Source: Lepas anatifera
Lineage: Eukaryota; Arthropoda; Thecostraca; Lepadidae
Direction: 5' to 3'
NCBI GenBank assembly: GCA_034440635.1
Contig: JAOTON010000385.1
Span: 2,076,501 to 2,140,500, forward strand
Length of the DNA stretch: 64,000 bases
The position numbers were made by a program, and so were the translations under genes. The notes under the pieces are model-generated. The model worked only from the letters and a program-made list of their open reading frames with translations. It was not told where the DNA came from and searched no databases. Every line of letters starts with the position of its first letter. Within the stretch, counting starts at the first letter, position 1. Below are positions 60,552-64,000 of this stretch, one piece after another.

Positions 60552-63129
60552 CACAAGTTTTTGTTTAAAGTGTAGCAAGACCTCGAATGACCAAGAATCT
60601 GTGATTTTAACCCTTGCATTATGATGATTCTGATGAGGGCCTGTGCCTGAATATATATCAGTGTATAAAGAATCAGCATCAGCATGTATTACTCAAACTT
60701 TCACACTATTGAGGTGGCTTTTAAAGTATTGTCGTGATGAGTATGAAGTGATCATAGACTATGGAGGAGACGGTAAGGATGAGGAAAGGTGAAGATAAAG
60801 AGGATGGGATTCTACCGGAGGGGGCAATATTGCCACAGGCGCATGCGCCCACAGCCCCCAGGAAGAGTAAGGATGAGGGCACGGATTACCGGTAAAAAGA
60901 AAAACATATACACAATCGCACACACATACTTCAATATACTCACGCATACACATACTTCAAACATGCAAACAAAAATAGTATAAGGGTGGAAATTTTTGAT
61001 TATTCCGCTTTGTATTCGTTTTATCTTCCATCTTATAGATTAAGTTTTTGTGCTCCACCTTTCCTGTGACAGGGCTGACTTCCATGCTTCAGTATTGTTC
61101 ATTCTTGTGTTTATTTTCTTTTTAATCTCCAGTCCAGCTGTTCTCTTTCGCAAAGCTGCTGACTTGCTTCTCCGCTAAAAATTAGCCATCCTGAAATATT
61201 TCACTCTTCCCGCCCCTTTTCATTCGACCTACTTTGCATCGAGGATTTGAGAAGGAAGTCCTTTAAACATCTTCTCAACTTCTAATCATGCTCCCTGACT
61301 CAGGACTGAAAAATACATAAATATGAAAAAGCTGCGGCTTTTCGGTATAACCTTACATTAGCCGCCTCCAGCCCTAGTGGTATAATACACTATTTTCCAC
61401 AATCAGAAGACGGCACGACCCCACCGTTAAAAATAAATGGAAGGCATCCAAGTATCAACTTTAAGAGAATGAAGTTAGCCTTCTTAAAAATCCCACCTAT
61501 TTACTCACTTGGTGTGGAGCATTGCTATTTTTAGTAGAAATAAAGATAGATATTGCAAATGGACTTATTATTATCTCCTCAACAACCTAAAAGCATGAGC
61601 GTTGCTTACAGAATGTGCCTATTCTTTCAGATTTCCGCTGTTCTTCAGTCTTGCTTCTACGTCCATTATCCTCGGACAGCCAGCTCCACTCAGATGCATA
61701 GCCGGAGGAATGGCATTAGCTTTTTAGGACGTAGTTGAAAATGATCGGACATCTTAAAAAGGCCGGAAAAACACCGACAAGTTTTTCGGAAGATCCATTA
61801 GAGATGAAATGAGCGCGGTACGTTCTCAAGCTAAGTAGTACTGCCCGCGCGGCAATGTTTTCATCATACTTGTATTCAGGTCTCGTAAAACATGCTGAAG
61901 AAAAGGTACCGTGCATCCATCAGTCGTTAATAAAATGGTGCTGTATAAACCCTTAAATCTTTTTAGCTCAGAACCAATGATTCCCAATACACAAATACTT
62001 CGTGACCATCACAAAATGGTCCCATGACCTCAAATTGGGCCATGAGTTTGGTGATCACTGCTCAAAATGAATGACGTCTCCACATTCAAATGTCACAAAG
62101 GCTGCACATTTCCTTTGCTGGAAAAAGGCACATATTTCATTAACTTTTAACTGGGATAGCAGTCTTGTCCAGCATGCGAAGGATCCATCAGCTTTATATT
62201 TGAAAACGTATGTACATGTTTATTGCAGACGATGAAAAACACACACAAGAGTCAAAAGTAAGCTCAACGTGCTATTGTGAGATCATGTCCTGCACATGTT
62301 GCTAGCGTAGGCCCAGCGCTGCTGATCCTTGTGACGCGAAAAAAGGCACATCCGAATTCAGGTGAGGCACCTGGGACCGCTGGGCGACCTAAGGAACCAA
62401 GAATGATAAGGGCCTTAATCCAGTGGATTATATTTGGTCAGGGAAACAGTGGTATTTGTATTTGTTACACAAGCTGCGTGGCGTTGTTTATTCAACAAAT
62501 TACCATTTGCAAAAAATAAGCGTTTTCAGAAAAAAGATCACCCGCTGATCGTCTCAGTTTGCTGCCGACTTGAAACGTTCGAATCAGTGAAGGGAAGGGG
62601 AAGAGCACGGGCGCAGGCGACCAATGAGTCCGCTCCGGAAGTGTTTAATTTTTATATCGACAACAGGCGTGACGCCGGAGCCAGAGGCAGGGGACACACT
62701 TCATAGGAGCAGGCGTGACCGAGGCCGGCAGCGGAGCGTAACGCCGACAGCGTCACGTGCGTTCCAGTGTGACGACCCCAGCGCCGGGGGAGGGAGTTGG
62801 CACGAGAGCAGGCGCAGAACTGGAGGGCGCGGTGGTCCGTCCTCCGCACACTCATACTGGGGTACACTGATGTACCAACCCAACTTTGCGACAACCCTTG
62901 GCTTTAACCAACACATTCTGTCAACCAAATTTGTATAAAAAAACAGCCAAATTTCACCACAGTCATAAAATAAAACAATTTGTTGTGTATTCTGAGCATG
63001 GACGACGATTCAACCGAGTGGTGCGAGTGCCTTACATGCAAATTAGTTTTTATGTGATTTTATCTATCAAAACAATCAAGCCAAATAAGAACTAGACATA
63101 GTGTACATATCCAATCTGGATATAACATG
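60552..63129. other. Intergenic, no gene recognised
   Basis: AT-rich, with a CACACATACTTCAA direct repeat at 60920-60962 and a GC-rich patch at 62580-62830. 62090-62175 resembles the TTAA-element family (AACTGGGATAGCAGT) only in one short motif. Confidence 0.35.
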
Positions 63130-63520
63130 CATCATAAGGAAACTTAGAAGAACCGTAGGAAACGATTTTTATATTTGACCGTGTCTACTTTTAATGGCCT
63201 ACCATCTAGTGTCCGAGATGCGCCAACCATCGGTGCATTCAAAGTCAGGTTGAAACAACACCTTCTTGAACAACAGGCAGATGAGCGATAGTGATTTGTC
63301 AATGGCGGTGTCCCAGGCGAATCCATGTTTAACGTGCAGTGTACGATGTAATTAATTTATATGAAGGATGTATGTGGTGGTGCTGAGAATGTGATGCGAT
63401 GTATGAGTGTCTTTTATGTCCTTAACAACGTTTTAAATGTCTGACTCGAGATGAAGAATAGCCGTCAAATGATGGAATCATCTCATGACGTGAAATACAA
63501 ATACAAATACAAATACATAT
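63130..63520 (+). mobile_element. LINE 3' end with reverse-transcriptase C-terminus and ATACAA tail
   Basis: 63151-63291 encodes KRFLYLTVSTFNGLPSSVRD, APTIGAFKVRLKQHL and TAG, the WNSLP...V.AP...FK..L signature at the C-terminus of non-LTR reverse transcriptases. A 3' region follows and ends in tandem AAATAC units at 63496-63520. The 5' part is missing, as in most LINE copies. Confidence 0.75.
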
Positions 63521-63689
63521 CTAGAACTCTGGCATGTCTGAATAGAATTTGCAGTGCGGCTATGTCAGCCCCATGTCCATCTTCCAAGAAATACGTGGAT
63601 GAATAGTAATAATAACAAATTGTAGATATCTGTTACTCTAAACCAGCCTGACAAAATTGTAAGTTTTCAAAGGCTTTTATATACCTGTT

Positions 63690-63693
<4 letters not shown>

Positions 63694-63733
<40 letters not shown>
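63694..63733. repeat. (AT)n microsatellite
   Basis: About 20 AT units between AGAT and CTCATGG. Confidence 0.95.
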
Positions 63734-63737
<4 letters not shown>

Positions 63738-63798
63738 ATGGTACGTTGCTTGCTAAGATCAGAAAGAAGGAGGTAAAGGTGTTTTGCGTTTTGGAGTT

Positions 63799-64000
63799 GC
63801 CGCTCCGGTAGCTCAGTTGGTAGAGCGTTCGGCTCCGGCCTGCTGCTCAGACACATGCAGTGGCAGTGCATGTCCAGGCTTGGGATCGGTTCCCCCGAGA
63901 CGCTCCGGCGCTCAATAGTTTACCCGACGTATAGGTCGGCTGGCAACTGACTGGTGAGAGGGTGGCCTAAGCGGGGCGGCCGTCCCTGTGCTTTGTGGGA
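63799..64000 (+). mobile_element. tRNA-derived SINE family A, cut by the window end
   Basis: The head CCGGTAGCTCAGTTGGTAGA, the CATGCAGTGGCAGTG insert, the B-box region TGGGATCGGTTCCCC and the body up to GTGCTTTGTGGGA match the 45564 copy, in the same orientation. Confidence 0.88.

Noticed and set aside
63799..63880. tRNA gene
   Set aside because: Same insert and SINE body as at 45564.

Overview
The window is eukaryotic nuclear DNA: coding sequence is split into short GC-rich exons with GT-AG junctions, genes are spaced by tens of kilobases, and most of the sequence is transposon debris and tandem arrays. The telomere-type (TTAGG)n repeat in a long interstitial array, the tRNA-derived SINEs and the gene families point to an arthropod, probably a crustacean; that placement is inference.

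Genes. (1) 11444-18113, plus strand: a complete eight-exon GTF2H2 (p44 subunit of TFIIH), about 395 residues once one surplus G in exon 4 is discounted, with one apparent GC-AG intron. (2) 40982-21486, minus strand: an arthropod-type PI-PLC X-domain gene (PLCXD-like). Five exons join in phase and keep both catalytic histidines; the 5' end was not found. It converges with GTF2H2. (3) 30745-31389, plus strand: a 214-aa four-membrane-span protein lying inside an intron of gene 2. (4) 53616-52346, minus strand: a second PLCXD-like gene whose catalytic domain is one uninterrupted exon and whose two catalytic histidines are replaced, so probably a pseudoenzyme. Two adjacent decayed fragments of RACK1 lie at 35055-35735.

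Region by region. 1-3.8 kb: an AGGTCA-rich repeat end, then an hAT-like MITE that carries a second element in a TTAA site. 4.8-6.6 kb: degenerate minisatellite. 7.1-8.95 kb: a 1.8-kb inverted-repeat element with a perfect 9-bp target duplication, whose interior is a (CTAGG)n/(TTAGG)n telomere-like array. 11-18 kb: GTF2H2 with repeat arrays in its introns. 19.6-32.3 kb: PLCXD exons separated by minisatellites. 33-38 kb and 42-48 kb: AGGTCA-rich repeats, further MITEs and a foldback element. 43.7-44.5 kb: an 85-bp satellite. 52-53.6 kb: the PLCXD pseudoenzyme. 57-64 kb: SINE and LINE fragments and intergenic sequence.

Two patterns stand out. First, tandem arrays repeatedly start at or contain the splice junctions of real exons, as if junction sequence had been amplified. 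Second, several transposon families are datable internally: exact target-site duplications, nested insertions and a filled/empty site pair. Positions of exons come from translation and splice consensus read by eye; no alignment or search was run.
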